A DNA stretch of 64,000 bases, from contig NOKP01000022.1 of NCBI GenBank assembly GCA_002682825.1, positions 434,001-498,000 on the forward strand, in the 5' to 3' direction. The stretch is from Neonectria sp. B-13 (lineage: Eukaryota > Ascomycota > Sordariomycetes > Hypocreales > Nectriaceae). The stretch's first letter is position 1; each line of letters starts with the position of its first letter. Under the pieces are notes generated by a model, which was given only the letters and a program-made list of their open reading frames with translations, did not search any database and was not told the origin of the DNA. The position numbers and the translations under genes are program-made. This document shows, piece after piece, positions 1 to 10,189 of this stretch.

Positions 1-1292
1 GTGCCAATGTACCAATCCGAAAGCAGTCCCGCCATCATCCGCGGTCTGCTGGTCTCGACATACCAGCTCTTCATCACCCTGGGAATCTGGACCGCCGAGA
101 TGGTCAACTGGGGAACAGAGTCCGAAGCTAGCAGTGCATCCTGGAGAATCCCCAATGCTCTCTCCTTCCTCTGGGCCCTGATTCTCGGTGCTGGCATTCT
201 TTTCCTCCCTGAGAGCCCTCGATTTGCCTACCGCGCGGGTCGCGAAGATGAAGCTCGCAAGACCATCGCTAGACTGGCGGGAGTCGAGCCCAACCATTAC
301 AGTGTCAACAAGCAGATCGATGAGATCCGCATCCAACAGAGCGAAGAAAAGGCCGCCTCCGACACCCACTGGTACGAGATCTTCACCGGACCCCGTATGC
401 TTTACCGCACGGTTCTCGGCATTGTCCTGCAAGCTGGCCAGCAACTCACAGGTACAGTCAAGTTCGCTTAGCTTTATGTCGCCCCTTATACTAATTACGA
501 ATAGGCATCAACTACTTCTTCTACTACGGCACTACGGCTTTCGCCTCCACTGGAATCAGCAACAGTTACGTAACTCAGCTCATTCTCGGATCAGTCAACT
601 GCGCCTGTACCTTCGCCGGCCTGGTCGTCGTTCAGAAGTGTGGTCGCCGCAAGGCACTGATTGTCGGTGGATTATGGATGATGATGTGCTTCCTGTGAGT
701 CCCCTTATTTCTGCTCTGGATGAACTACGCTAACCTTATCAGCGTCTATGCCTTTGTTGGACACTTCGCCATCGACCTTGACAACCCCATGAACACCCCT
801 ACCGCCGGAGCTGTTCTCGTCGCCTTCTCCTGTCTCTCTATCGCCGCCTTCGCCACTACCTGGGGACCCCTCATCTGGGCCGTCGTTGCCGAGCTCTATC
901 CTCCTCAGTACCGTGGCCGATGCATGGCCCTCGCGACCGCATCGAACTGGTTCTGGAACTTCTTGATCTCCTTCTTGTGAGTAACTGATACTCTAAATTG
1001 CCTGCTCTTGACTTACTAACATCAATCTAGTACCCGATTCATCACTGACGCCATCGACTACTTCTACGGTCTTGTCTTTGCTGGATGCCTGGCTGTCCTC
1101 GTGGTCATTGTCTTCTTCTTCGTCATCGAGTCGAAGGATCGCTCCCTTGAGGAGATCGATGCCATGTATGTCGCTCATGTCAACCCCATCAAGAGCAGTT
1201 CCTGGAAGGCCCCAGAACGGGAGAAGAATGCTTCGGGCTCGGACCGGGACGATAACAACACCGGCGCCGAGGGCGTGGAGCACCACCATTAA
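1..1292 (+). CDS. MFS hexose/monosaccharide transporter, 5'-truncated by window edge
   Basis: A plasma-membrane sugar:proton symporter of the fungal hexose transporter family, missing its N-terminal part. Inferred exons are 1-451, 505-694, 743-976 and 1031-1292. The introns (452-504, 695-742, 977-1030) carry GT..AG ends and keep the frame. Visible family marks are the loop PMYQSESSPAIIRG, the PESPRF motif after transmembrane helix 6, the helix-7 segment GINYFFYYG, and a C-terminal ESKDRSLEEIDAMY in place of the classical PETKG. The C-terminal tail is short, hydrophilic and ends in three histidines. The usual length is about 500-550 residues, so roughly the last two thirds are present. The substrate is most likely glucose or another hexose, judged from similarity to Hxt/Rag1-type carriers; this is family inference. 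It lies 1.5 kb upstream of a secreted carbohydrate-oxidase-like gene on the same strand. Confidence 0.9.
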
Positions 1293-2836
1293 AGGGTCTC
1301 CTTTTGAAGATGGCATCAGCTGTCATATAATAACCCCATAGACTGTCACATAAATTTAACTAGCCTGCTGCTTGCTTCTTTAAACTACCTGCCTTGCCTG
1401 ACTGGTTGATACTCAACTCAAGAGATGAGAGGACGCGGTGTAGTGATGTCCGCCAAGTATGCAGCTGACTATACTAAGCGTATCGATGCCACAAGCTTGA
1501 ACAGAAACAAGTTGGTAACATTTCAAGGAATTAAAATGCCTACTTGAAGCCTCGTGTTTAAACTTCGTAAGACCTCTTGCTGGTTGTTTCTATAGTCATT
1601 GGTTGCCATCTACAGCCGAGAAAAGACTGACTAATTATTCACAGCTCGACTCGCACGCATAGATGCATGTGGGTTATTGACAAGAGCTTCGGTAGCACTA
1701 GGTACTCTCGTTGATACGAATATTGTGCATATCGGACAAACAGTTAGGATACTGTCGCGGGTAGCAGAACTCCAGGGGAAAACATATGCCTCGAAATTGA
1801 GCCACGCTCTACGAAGCAGGGCCTAATAGGTCAGCTATAGTAGCGAAGATCCTCCGCATATTTTATGCATGAACTTAAGGGTAACTGTTGTCCAAGACGA
1901 GTACCTATTTTGCGCCTAGGTCACCTGGTTCCGCTCATTATCGAATAAGTTTGGGCTGTCTTCCAAAAGAAAAACGACAAAGGGGCACCCAGACTGTGAG
2001 CGTCTTGGTTATATAGTCATCTACGCGCGTCTCGTGTTCGCTTTTCCTAGGAGAATGGCGGAGGCGGTGTCGGCGATCGGGCTTACACATGGGAGATGCC
2101 AGCCGCGATCTGCGCTTCTCCGTCTAGGAAATACACTTTCATGAATTAGATAGGATCTAGCGCCACACAGTAGCCGACGCGATGGGACCGCCATAGTTGT
2201 GGAGAAGAAATAAATGCAAAACTCGTATAGGCTTAGGAGTCGGGGTTAACCGATCGCGTTGTGAAAGTCCGGCGCGTGACCACAAAAAGATCTTGGCGTA
2301 CGTATGGGATGCCTGGTCTCCACCGAGTCACATTACCGAAATTGCTTCGTTTTTATGTTTTCCGAATACACCCAAACCTTGCCATAAGTTAGATCTCATC
2401 AGACAGCAGAGGCCAAGATCTTGGCAGTTATTTATCTTCCCATAAGCGTAACTGAGTTTGAATAGCGGAACCCGCGGGCGGCGATCACGACTCACCCAAA
2501 ATCTCGGACTCCGTTGGTCAAAGCATATCAACTAGAGCTCCGGACTTTACCGCCAAATAGTAGTTGTCACCTGAAGGGAATTGTGTCGGTCTTTCGGACT
2601 CGGACACAGATATTGACGACGACAGCTAATTCGCGGAACCTCCGGGCCTTGATCGAAATCTCGTCCAGCATGCATATCTTTCATTGAAGCGATGTCTATA
2701 AAGCCCTTAGCAGTGTCTCAATTAGAGAATCCTCACTCACGATCTCACCGAGTTCCTCAGTAGCATTTCTTCATCCTACCGTCTTTACTTCGCTACCCAG
2801 CTTGAAGACTCTGACTCATTTTATCCTGCTGCCGAT
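1293..2836. other. Intergenic, 1.5 kb, no gene seen
   Basis: Only short, unconvincing reading frames occur here, and codon composition does not look coding. The left part is the 3' flank of the sugar transporter. The right part should be the promoter of the FAD oxidase, with a TATA-like hexamer about 140 nt before its ATG. Confidence 0.6.
2697..2702 (+). promoter_or_regulatory. TATA-like element upstream of FAD oxidase
   Basis: The hexamer TATAAA sits 135 nt before the proposed ATG at 2837 and is followed by a pyrimidine-rich stretch, a layout common in fungal promoters. The assignment rests only on position and motif. Confidence 0.35.
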
Positions 2837-4381
2837 ATGTTAAACCCGCGGCCATCCGTCCGGCGCTTTGTGTTGACAGCCCTTGCGGCTTTCAACTTGT
2901 TTGGAAGCGTCCCGGCCGTTGAGGGAGCTCAACAGGACCTGGAACGCTGTCTCTTGACAGCGGTGAACCGCCAGGCTGCACAGGTGCAGTTCCCTTACGA
3001 AGCCAATTTCCAGGAGAATGATGCTCGCCCGTACAATCTGAACTTCCGCTGGGAGCCCTTCGCAATTACCTATCCCAAGGACCAGAATCAGGTTTCAGCT
3101 GTCGTTCGTTGTGCTGCCACGCATGACCGCAAGGTCCAAGCGAGAAGCGGCGGTCATGACTATACGAACAAAGGTACGACGAGAGCATACTGACTTTTTG
3201 AGGCTTAACACAAATAGCTGACTCTTTACAGCTCTCGGCGGGGCCAATGGAACAATCGTTGTCGATCTCAAGCATCTCAAAAGCGTCCAAGTTGATCCAG
3301 CCACTGGCCTTGCCAAGGTCGGTGCAGGAAACAAACTAAAGGATGTGGCCGAAAAGCTTCACTTGGCCAATGCCAGGTATATGCCCCACGGTTCATCTCC
3401 TACCGTGGGTATTGGCGGCCACGCAACTGTGGGTGGCCTCGGGCTCCATACTCGTCTCGAAGGCACAGCTCTGGATGTCCTGAAAGAGGCCGAGGTTGTT
3501 CTCGCGGATGGCACTATTGTGCTCTCGTCTTCGACTAAGAACTCGGACCTCTTTTGGGCCATTCGCGGAGCTGGTGCTAGTTTCGGCATCGTGACCACTT
3601 TCACTTTCCAGACGAAGCCAGAGCCCAAACAAGTCCTGAACTTCGCCTATGTCGTGGCGTCTACAAACACGGCATCTCTCGCCGAATCATTCAAGACTTA
3701 TCACGAGGTTAGCACCGACCGAAAACTGGATTCGAGGTTCTCTGCCGCCGTGGTAATCCAAAAGGACCGATTCATAATCAGCGGCGCATTCTTCGATCAC
3801 GGTCTGACTTCAACTTGATCAACCTTGCGTCCTGGGTCCCTGGAATTACAGAACAAACCATTACGCCAGGCTTGACTTGGAGCCAACACATGAACCGGAC
3901 CTTTGAGAGCATCTCGAGCATGTTCCCAGTACAGTCATATTTCACGGCTCAGGACACAGCCATTACCTATTCCACACTTCCCAGCAATAAGAGCATCGAC
4001 GCCTTATTCCAGCATCTGCAAACTGGCGACGCCGGCTCTGAAAGGTGGTTTGTACTCGCCGACCTCTACGCCGTCGGCAACTTGGCTATCGATGCAACTG
4101 CTTTCCTTCACCGAGATGTATCGTACTTCTTCGCGCCGTACGTCATTACCGAGTCGACCACCAGTTTGAAGACATACGAGTTCATTGAGAAAGTTGTCCT
4201 CGCAATGCAAAACAATCAGCCTGATAGGTACTTGTCCTACGCTGGCTATACTAGTCCACGACTTGGTCCTCAGCCGCAGAGGAAGTACTGGGGTTCAAAC
4301 TTGCCGCGCCTGGAGAAGGTGAAAAAATCCGTCGATCCTAGTGATGTGTTCTCGACCCCTCAGGGTATCAAGCCCAACTAA
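2837..4381 (+). CDS. Secreted FAD-linked (berberine bridge/glucooligosaccharide-type) oxidase, apparently frameshifted
   Basis: A secreted flavin oxidase of the PCMH-fold/BBE family. Exon 1 is 2837-3173, the intron is 3174-3231, and coding resumes at 3232. An N-terminal signal peptide covers about residues 1-30. RSGGH carries the histidine (His107) that forms the 8-alpha-histidyl FAD bond in this family. The second attachment site, HGTCP in bicovalent enzymes, reads HGSSP here, so the 6-S-cysteinyl link is predicted to be absent. The reading frame breaks near 3795-3803: the first frame ends at TGA 3816-3818, while the family-like sequence continues one frame over through FNLINLASWVPG and ends with the usual DPSDVFSTPQGIKPN. 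One lost base is the simplest explanation. A 50-nt intron 3802-3851 (weak GTCTGA donor) would also restore frame, but would remove plausible coding residues. The substrate may be an oligosaccharide or a secondary-metabolite intermediate; this is uncertain. Confidence 0.8.
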
Positions 4382-4870
4382 GCCTCTACCTTCCCAGAAC
4401 TAGCAACGCGACAAGAGCAAAGTGCAGCTTGTTAGGGTGTAGTTAATTATATTATTCTTGTACTGGAGGCTCCTTGCAAATAGGAAGCCTCTGCTTCAAG
4501 GGATACAAGCGATCACAAAGTAATCGCGACCCGTTCGGTTTTCTTGTCTAGATATCCTGGAATAATCTCAACCTTGTGCGTCCGGTGATTCACTTGATAA
4601 ATACAATCAAACCTTGTCCAAAACTTCCGGAGTGACAAACCGTGAGCGCTTATAGACGATTGAATAGCGATGATAATTAAGGTAGAGCCTACTAGGATGG
4701 GACGGAGAAAGTTAGCCATGTCTCACAAATAAGATTGAGGGGATAATTGAATACGGCATGCTAACGGGCTGGGTATATGGGCTTGGACAGCAGAGTGGGA
4801 TGTTTCTAATTACAGTCGCTCTCCAGCAATTGGATATGAACCCGAAAGCCCATTTCGTCATGTCTGATAA
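4382..4870. other. Intergenic, 3' flanks of converging genes
   Basis: This lies between the FAD oxidase (plus strand) and the orphan gene ending at 4871 (minus strand). It contains one small minus-strand frame with a signal-like N-terminus, listed separately at low confidence. Otherwise nothing is recognised. Confidence 0.5.
4513..4719 (-). CDS. Possible small secreted protein (68 aa), speculative
   Basis: A single open frame of 68 residues starting MANFLRPILVGSTLIIIAIQ, which looks like a signal peptide or single membrane anchor, followed by a basic, polar tail with two hydrophobic patches. No domain is recognised. It sits in the 3' flank between two convergent genes, so it could equally be chance. 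No introns or paralogues are visible in the window. Confidence 0.2.
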   Translation of the reverse strand: MANFLRPILVGSTLIIIAIQSSISAHGLSLRKFWTRFDCIYQVNHRTHKVEIIPGYLDKKTERVAITL

Positions 4871-5468
4871 CTAGCTGTCCTTCAGCCTCTCCAGTGCGCC
4901 CTTGAAATCACTAGCAGTTTCTCTAGACATTCGTTCAAAGCTCTCTATGTATAAAAGGTTTTATTAGAGTTGATCAAACAATGGTTAGTTTGCGATACTA
5001 ACCATCAAATGTTCCGTCAAGCGTAATAGCATGCCAGTTGCCAGTAAGCCAAAGTGTGGCAGGACTAATATTGCCATTTGGCTGACATAGATTTTGAGTA
5101 ATATCAATGCGAGGAAATGGTGCAGATTCTATTAGGTGTTAATATGAGTTATTGAATTCTAGATAGCACTTACTATGAGCGAAGTGACGAGAATCATGGT
5201 GAAATTGGAGTGGAAGCGTTTCAGGATGGCCTGTCACATCCGACCCAAGAATCGCCAATTTTATGGCGTTCCCGACTTCAGGCTCAACGTACACATAGCT
5301 TTCATTGGGTTCGCCAACCATGATTCCCGTTTCATAGGAAGTAGGTATACCCTTTAGATCGATGGTGGTGAACTTGGCGATCGCGCTGTGATACGAGCGA
5401 AAACAAGGGTTTAGTCCAATATTGCCCCTGCTGAGGAGCGGCTTGAGAGCCTGGCTGCGAGAGAGCAT
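4871..5468 (-). CDS. Orphan protein, 164 aa, three exons, possibly mitochondrial
   Basis: I do not recognise the family. Three exons join in frame with good splice sites: 5468-5174, 5128-5003 and 4944-4871, with donors GTAAGT and GTTAGT and acceptors TAATAG and CATAG. The total of 495 nt gives 164 residues. The N-terminus MLSRSQALKPLLSRGNIG is rich in Arg/Ser/Leu without acidic residues, which suggests a mitochondrial targeting sequence but is only an inference. The middle and C-terminus are mixed, globular-looking sequence (for example SPATLWLTGNWHAITLDGTF) ending in a charged helix. The clean splicing of three frames argues that it is a real gene. The short, AT-richer context suggests it is lineage-specific. 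Confidence 0.6.
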
Positions 5469-6373
5469 CGCGTTGAATCTACGGAAGGTGATATTAGGTT
5501 AAGGCGCGAAAAGGCCTTTTTGGTGAGTGATTGATTGATGAATACATTGGCTGTTGCTAATTTACAACTGCTGTAGTTTTAAAGAACTTGGCTAACGGGG
5601 TTTTGCTTAAAGGACAGACGTGAGTATTGCAATGTTCAGGAAATCATAAGTTATTAATGCGATTAAAGGGGCCAGGTATGCGCCACACAGTGGCTCTCGA
5701 TCGAAAGCGAACCTGCATCCAAGATCATCACCCAGTCCAACTCAGCCTCCTACGCGTAAAAAAGGGGAAAGAAAAGACTGCCAACGCGGGGGAGCAAAAA
5801 ATACTAGGAGGGGAGAAAATTTAGCTTTGGCCATTTCCATACATTTCTTGACGGAATAGGAGGATACATGGGAGATCACGAGGTAGCGGCAGTGGAGGTG
5901 GATGAGTAGTTGCTGGTAGTGATATATGCACTGGTTGAGGTTAGTGAGGATAAAGTCTATGTCATCGCTTATGCCAACTATATAATGCGTATGAATGGGC
6001 TTAGCTGGCAAGGAGTACTTGATGTACTGTTGGAGATTGCTTAGGTTGAGAACGTAATGTATAACGTGGAGAAACTGAAAGGAGAATGTGGCTAGATGGG
6101 AATGGCCATTAATGTTCCACTCATATCAGCCTAGTCACACATCATGCTCGTGATAAAATAGAACATGATAGCGCTTTTTGAAAGTAATCTGCCGTCCCGT
6201 AGACCGGGGGAAGAAATTACGCCCTCCAGTTCCAAGCATTCGCCAACTCTTCAACAAAATGCTTTATCCCAATAGGGGAAGTATGCCTCTACAGCAGCAT
6301 TTCGAAGATTAAACTCCAGCCAGCGTTTAATCAGTCTCATTCCCGATTCGGTTAGGGTGTAGGGACATTAAAC
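5469..6373. other. Intergenic, 0.9 kb, AT-rich, no gene seen
   Basis: This lies upstream of the orphan gene and downstream of the F-box gene. Reading frames are short and of unlikely composition. I see no RNA gene or repeat. Confidence 0.55.
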
Positions 6374-8623
6374 CTATGCCCCGGAGAGGAGATGTCTCCA
6401 ATAATCAGTTAGGCGTCCGGATAAAACAAGAGTCAATAGACTCACAGGAACCAAGTAGAAGCCAACAACCGTAGAACCAGATGGCTGAACAGAAGTCCAC
6501 TTATCGTCTTGGCGAGTCAGTGGAGGGGGAAACGACATTTCCCTTCCGCGATTGGTTCGAATCTGGCAAACGAATAAGCATGGGGAACCTGATGACATTG
6601 AAGAAGCCACTTACTCTCAATCCATGAAAATATGTCCGTATTCGTTGTTGAAATTCCACTTCCTGGATCATCTCCCCCCCAGGCCCATCGATGGACATTG
6701 ACAGTCGAAAATCGTCCGATGGAGCATGCATTCTCCTCCTGTCATCGGAATATGGGCCAAGGTCTCCGATACTTTGGTTCTTGGCAGCATCTGTGTAGAG
6801 AAACTCGAAACCGGTGAATTTGTTCACGTCAAAGATATATACCACAATCTCGACGAGTTGAGCCAGATGTTGACCATTTGAACCACCGAACATCAATGTT
6901 GAAAAGGGCAAAGGCAAATTTTGGTACGCGCGGAACGGGAATTCATCATCGGTCCCGTTGAAGAAGAGGTGATCGGGAGGTATCTCAGGGCTCCAGAGAC
7001 AGCTGTTTCGCCATAATAAGCTGCAATCCAATTGGGTGTCTGCCGTGATATTCCTGCTGAGAGAGACGAGCTTCAAAGCCTGGGAATTGGTCAGATTTGA
7101 ACCTGAAAGCATCAGAAGAATACAGGTATAGAGAATGCACTTACGTCAAATTCTGCCTTGACTGATGTGATACTTTGCCCTGGCCCCGTCAAGCACCATT
7201 TGGGGGTCTTTTCAGGCTCGCCTGCCCAACAAGACACAGTGCCGTCATCAGTTATCACAGCGATGGCCTTAAACCCTAATGGATCGAGAGCTATATGCCA
7301 CCCGGAGATGACATATGAAGATTCATGTTGGGCGTGCGAAAAACGAATTCGAACCTCCCTATCGGAGTGGATATAACCAAGAGAAGTGACTTGCCCATCT
7401 CTTTCCATGAAACGGAGGCCAGAAACAAATGAGCCACTGCTCATCTGAACAAACGATACCCAAAGATCCTGGACTTCAAGGGCTGTTGCAAACCGGACAG
7501 CTCGAGTGCGCAAGGGTCTGCATCCCACGGCAAAGGAACTTTCCGGCCCTCTCACACCACGGCTAGCAGTGTGCCATTTGAGCATGTCTTCCTCTCCATT
7601 TGGCTCGTAAAAGGACTTGAGGGTATCCCCTTGACAAGAGACACCGGAAACCTGCGTCAACAAGCTCTCCAACTGCAAGGCCAGGCCCCAAATGCGTTTT
7701 CGATTCACCAGGTTTGGGATCAATGGTGCCAAAGATTGTATCGAAAAATAGAGTGATCTCCATGAAGTAGGGCGAGACCGAGATGTTTCGAATATGTAGT
7801 GATATTCGTGCCCTCTCTGGAATCTGGAAGCCCAGAAGGTTTCGGAAAAGCCAAGATTGGCAAAAGCGGGCGAAGATTCTCGTAGACACACAATATCCGT
7901 CGAAGGGAGGCTGATGATGATCTCTTGCAGGATTTCTGGGGGTAGACGTTTGAAGATATCGCCATCCATGTTGATCGTGCCCGAAAGGGTCGGATTGTCA
8001 CCTTCACCGCGTTCTAGACTGACTGTAGAGTGGAAAAACTTCTGGGTAGCAGTGAAATCGCAAGGATTGCATCTGAATTCTTGTAAGGGAGATTCAGTCC
8101 AACTGCGGAGTTTTAGCTGAGGAGTATTACTTGGAGGGCGGTATGCTGCTCCCCCGTACTCATGACCCCAGTCAAGAATGCCACCTATGTCAACGCGCAT
8201 GGACAAGCATACATAGAAAATATCTTGGAGGCGGGGTTGGAATAAGGCAGTAAGGAGGTCCCAGCAGGCCGAGTGAAAACCAAATCCCCAGAATGGATCT
8301 GGGTCAAAGGATGGATCCGGTTTAATTATGTGTTTGAATGATAGGATGTGCACTGTTACATCGACAATGGAATTTGGATGGATGTTCTGATCAGAATATC
8401 GCTTCTGAGGGTCCACTGGGATGCTGGGATAGAGTTCAGTGAATGTACCGATCCCAGAGAGTCTGATCCCTCCCCAATCGTCGTCTTCCGTGTACACTTG
8501 ACCAGTTAGAAAATGTGCCGGCTGATAAAAGCAGAGTCACTTACCGGTCCGAAATTCTTTCATCCATTTCTGTTGAGTTTGTGCAGAAATAAGAACGCCA
8601 CACAGAGCGCAAGTCGACTCCAT
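6374..8623 (-). CDS. F-box protein with N-terminal CxxC segment (694 aa)
   Basis: Probably a substrate receptor of an SCF ubiquitin ligase. It belongs to a large fungal family of F-box proteins with an N-terminal MES-type CxxCG segment (CALCG) and a long beta-rich C-terminal region. Exons are 8623-8545, 8496-7145, 7079-6615 and 6562-6374, and lengths sum to 2085 nt with intact frame. The F-box is at about residues 202-250 (IFKRLPPEILQEIIISLP followed by a conserved FWASRF). The C-terminal part has the family's VVGFY-type ending (GSTVVGFYLVP). The true 3' end is uncertain: a GTGAGT just after that motif could start another intron, but splicing to the visible acceptor gives an immediate stop. 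Target proteins are unknown. Confidence 0.75.
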
Positions 8624-10189
8624 GGGTGCGATATGGTTGAGAAATGGTGCTTGAAGGGGGAGAGAGCTAAATGTTGAAGGGAAGTTGGAAAATCAATCCT
8701 TAGTAGGTGTCAGGTGATAGCCGAAGATTATCCAGCTCACCCGTCTCCCTTACTACTTGTTCTTATATAAGTGAGCAAGGGCTGTAGAGATGAACTTGTC
8801 TTAGATATCCTCCTTTTTAGGGTAAATAACAGGACTGGACAGCTTGGCACTTCATAATCCTCACCCACTCAGCTTTCTATCAAGACAAACCCCCTTGAGC
8901 ATATAAGTAATAAGAGAAAACGAATATGACTTGAGAGGTGTGGACAATTTTTAATGTTCTCCCCTTTCCATATTGATTGCAGGCCTGCTTCTTGGTGATT
9001 ATGACCTCAAGAGCCGACTCAGTCCCGTCGATTAAGACTACCGTCTGTTTACGGGCCGCATGGTACAAGCTCTTCCGCTCGTATCGATCTCTCACTCCTG
9101 TTGCCCACGAGGAGCCAAGTCCCATCAGCACAGCAAGTTCTGATAGGCTTCGGCACGACTAGTTGTGGAGCGATGGTTGGCTTCGACTTCTCGCGGGGGA
9201 AGTGGACTCTAGGCTTGCCAGCTCCCGAGTTCCCAGCATAATTGTGGTTGTTCTTCAGACTCGTTCTCTAAGCCCTGTAAACATTATTGCGATCCTATTT
9301 CAATGTGCTCAAGTTTCATCTCCAAGTATAGTGGTATAAGAGGCAAATCAGACATCAGGTACCGCCAATAGCAGGCTCAACCTTGTTTAAGTTGTGGCCT
9401 TGTCATATTTATCATATGGGAGTTCATAATGTTCAACTTATCAGATACATAGGTCTGATACTCTTATGTGTGTTTGAGTGAGGTGCTTGGAAAGACGACC
9501 AGTGAACTTGATCTTGATCGCCCTCCAACGCATCCCAATAATATGTTAGAATTTCCTTAAGGTCAAACAGTCGTCTCTCGGCCTAGAAAAGGTTCCAGCG
9601 TCGTCGTCAACAAGATTCTACGAAACGAAAAGCCGTACGCATAGCCGCGTTGTTTACCTGGACATGTGCGAGATAATAAAACGACATATCCTCGCATTTT
9701 GCGTAAACGATGAAGTAAGCTGAAATATTGGAGACGGTAGACCATCAAGATGCGATATGATGAAAAAGGAGTTCTTGCAACAAGTCGTAGATTTTCAAGT
9801 AATGAGTGATGCTATTCAATTCGAAACGGTGGGCTTAAGCTATATCTCCCTATTCCTGTGGGATCTCCGTAATAGCATACGAGCAGGGTTTCTGAACCGG
9901 GGAGTTTCCGGAGTGGGAGGGAGAACCTGCCCAAGATGTTGATTTCCGCACATCCATAGGTCCAATGCCCATCAAACGAGGATGGGATAACCTTGTGTAA
10001 TGGGGAAATGAAGCTCGATCGAATTTCAACCGCCAGTTCCCGAAGAGTAAACTAAACATTTAACGTTTTGGCTACCAACCATCCTATTCTAGGCGCAGTG
10101 TAGGCACGGGTAAGCAGGTTCAAAGGCAAAGACAAACTTCCAATTCACACCCATCATACAAATTGAACGTGTATCTGACAAGCCCTTCT
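8624..10189. other. Intergenic, 1.6 kb, no gene seen
   Basis: This is the shared flank of the F-box gene (promoter side) and the ankyrin gene (3' side). Only short frames with unconvincing composition occur on either strand. No RNA gene or mobile element is recognised. Confidence 0.55.

Noticed and set aside
1..4381. Secondary-metabolite cluster from MFS transporter plus FAD oxidase
   Set aside because: The transporter has hexose-carrier motifs, and no backbone enzyme, P450 or pathway regulator is near, so a cluster is not supported.
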